Source: Natronorubrum thiooxidans
Lineage (GTDB): Archaea > Halobacteriota > Halobacteria > Halobacteriales > Natrialbaceae
Length of the DNA stretch: 64,000 bases
Direction: 5' to 3'
Assembly: GCF_900156475.1 (NCBI RefSeq)
Contig: NZ_FTNR01000001.1
Location: forward strand, 496,001-560,000
The first letter of the stretch is position 1. The number at the start of each line of letters is the position of its first letter. This document shows, piece after piece, positions 63,184-64,000 of the stretch. Both the position numbers and the translations under genes were made by a program. The notes below the pieces were generated by a model, which saw nothing but the letters and a program-made list of their open reading frames with translations, did no database searches and had not been told where the DNA came from.

Positions 63184-64000
63184 ATGAGCACGGACAATCA
63201 GGGCGAGGGCGACACAGGTGACGGACGCACGATCCTGTTGATCGGCAGTGGACCGATCCAGATCGGGCAGGCAGCCGAGTTCGACTACTCCGGCGCGCAG
63301 GCCTGTCGGGCGCTCCAAGAAGAGGGCGCTCGCGTCGTCCTCGTCAACTCGAACCCCGCAACGATCATGACCGACCCGGAGATGGCCGACGAGGTCTACA
63401 TCGAGCCGATCACGACCGATGCCATCGCCGAGATTATTCGCAAGGAAAACCCAGACGGCGTCATCGCCGGCCTCGGTGGCCAGACTGGACTGAACGTCAC
63501 GGCCGGGCTCGCCGAGGAGGGCGTCCTGGAGGAACACGACGTCGAGATCATGGGGACGCCGCTGGAGACGATTTATGCGACCGAGGACCGCGACCTGTTC
63601 CGAAAGCGCATGGAGAAGATCGGCCAGCCAGTACCCCGGTCGACGACGATCTCGCTCGAGGAGGGCGAATCAGTCACCGAACTCAGTGACGAGGACATCC
63701 GCGAGCGCGTCGAGGCCGCCGTCGACGAGGTCGGCGGCCTCCCGGTGATCTCCCGAACGACCTACACGCTCGGTGGTAGCGGCTCGGGCGTCGTCGAGGA
63801 GATGGACGAGCTCTTAGCGCGTGTTCGCAAGGGGCTGCGTCTTTCGCGTAACAGCGAAGTCCTGCTCACCGAGTCGATCGCCGGCTGGGTCGAGTACGAG
63901 TACGAGGTCATGCGCGACGCCGACGACTCCTGTATCATCATCTGTAACATGGAGAACATCGACCCGATGGGGATCCATACCGGGGAGTCGACGGTCGTCA
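63184..64000 (+). CDS. carB: Carbamoyl-phosphate synthase large subunit, N-terminal part
   Basis: Open to the window edge, 272 codons seen of an expected 1050 or so. TILLIGSGPIQIGQAAEFDY is the first ATP-grasp N-terminal motif, followed by CRALQEEGARVVLVNSNPAT, GVIAGLGGQTGLNVTAGLAE and TYTLGGSGSGVVEEMDELLA, all specific for CarB. It makes carbamoyl phosphate from bicarbonate, ammonia and two ATP for pyrimidines and arginine; the small glutaminase subunit CarA is not in the window. Possible starts are ATG 63157, 63172 and 63184; 63184 gives the usual short polar leader. It is divergent from the hybrid kinase. Confidence 0.95.
   Translation, partial: MSTDNQGEGDTGDGRTILLIGSGPIQIGQAAEFDYSGAQACRALQEEGARVVLVNSNPATIMTDPEMADEVYIEPITTDAIAEIIRKENPDGVIAGLGGQTGLNVTAGLAEEGVLEEHDVEIMGTPLETIYATEDRDLFRKRMEKIGQPVPRSTTISLEEGESVTELSDEDIRERVEAAVDEVGGLPVISRTTYTLGGSGSGVVEEMDELLARVRKGLRLSRNSEVLLTESIAGWVEYEYEVMRDADDSCIIICNMENIDPMGIHTGESTVV

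Noticed and set aside
1-64000. CRISPR arrays, rRNA, tRNA, insertion sequences, integrase or phage genes
   Set aside because: None recognised on either strand; repeats found are palindromic and too few and irregular for CRISPR.

Overview
The window looks like chromosomal DNA from a halophilic archaeon (class Halobacteria). It is GC-rich, its proteins are very acidic, and genes are densely packed with many leaderless starts about 25-35 bases behind TATA-like boxes. The gene set is typically haloarchaeal: an A-type ATP synthase operon, a proteasome-activating nucleotidase (PAN), a bacterio-opsin-activator-type regulator, a Tfx-like regulator, a haloarchaeal chemotaxis transducer and many haloarchaea-restricted DUF families. 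The sequence alone does not fix genus or family. There is no rRNA, no tRNA that I could recognise, no CRISPR array, no transposase and no phage gene, so this reads as core chromosome with a few decaying genes.

Layout. 1-2.4 kb: a sulfatase/phosphatase-superfamily gene cut by the window edge, a second sulfatase reduced by an internal deletion, and a nucleoside-hydrolase remnant. 2.4-10.9 kb: truA, a small membrane protein, a NifU-like Fe-S scaffold protein, a frameshifted PAS histidine kinase, a pair of imperfect palindromic repeats, an oligoendopeptidase F, PAN, pyruvoyl arginine decarboxylase and a DUF5811-like gene. 10.9-22.1 kb, all leftward: the ATP synthase genes atpH-I-K-E-C-F-A-B in one tight operon, then an acyl-CoA ligase with its own promoter, then atpD. 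22.2-31.5 kb: a quinone-type methyltransferase, an archaeal pilin, a divergent pair of a secreted protein and a membrane-anchored winged-helix protein, a radical SAM enzyme, a DUF373 membrane protein, a prenyl diphosphate synthase and etfBA. 31.7-42.8 kb: a TRAM protein, an MBL hydrolase, a Tfx-like regulator, a Bat-type PAS/GAF regulator, an HFX_2341-like (CARF-like) regulator, a zinc alcohol dehydrogenase of the T. brockii type and a large RND/MMPL exporter. 43-50 kb: valS, a DUF7344-like protein, DUF1405, pdxS, a PNPOx-fold flavoprotein and homoserine kinase. 50-64 kb: a chemotaxis transducer divergent from an orphan Tat lipoprotein binding protein, a FAD oxidoreductase, small DUF genes, an ABC-2 transporter pair, a response-regulator/PAS/histidine kinase with a repeat-expanded N-box, and the 5' end of carB.

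How the parts work together. The atp genes make the energy-converting A-type ATP synthase. etfBA feed electrons from flavin dehydrogenases towards the quinone pool, and the prenyl synthase and the methyltransferase could both serve lipid or quinone synthesis. The transducer and the binding protein resemble the BasT/BasB and CosT/CosB chemosensory pairs of Halobacterium. Regulators are numerous: two multi-PAS kinases, a Bat-type protein, the CARF-like protein, a membrane-tethered winged helix and Tfx.

The most unusual signals are three: a triplicated SVEHGST unit in the ATP-binding N-box of the kinase at 60983-62911, whose DNA is a perfect palindrome with covarying arms; an approximately 85-base imperfect palindrome family with copies at 6.4, 6.5 and 57.7 kb; and a set of palindromic operator-like sites close to promoters.
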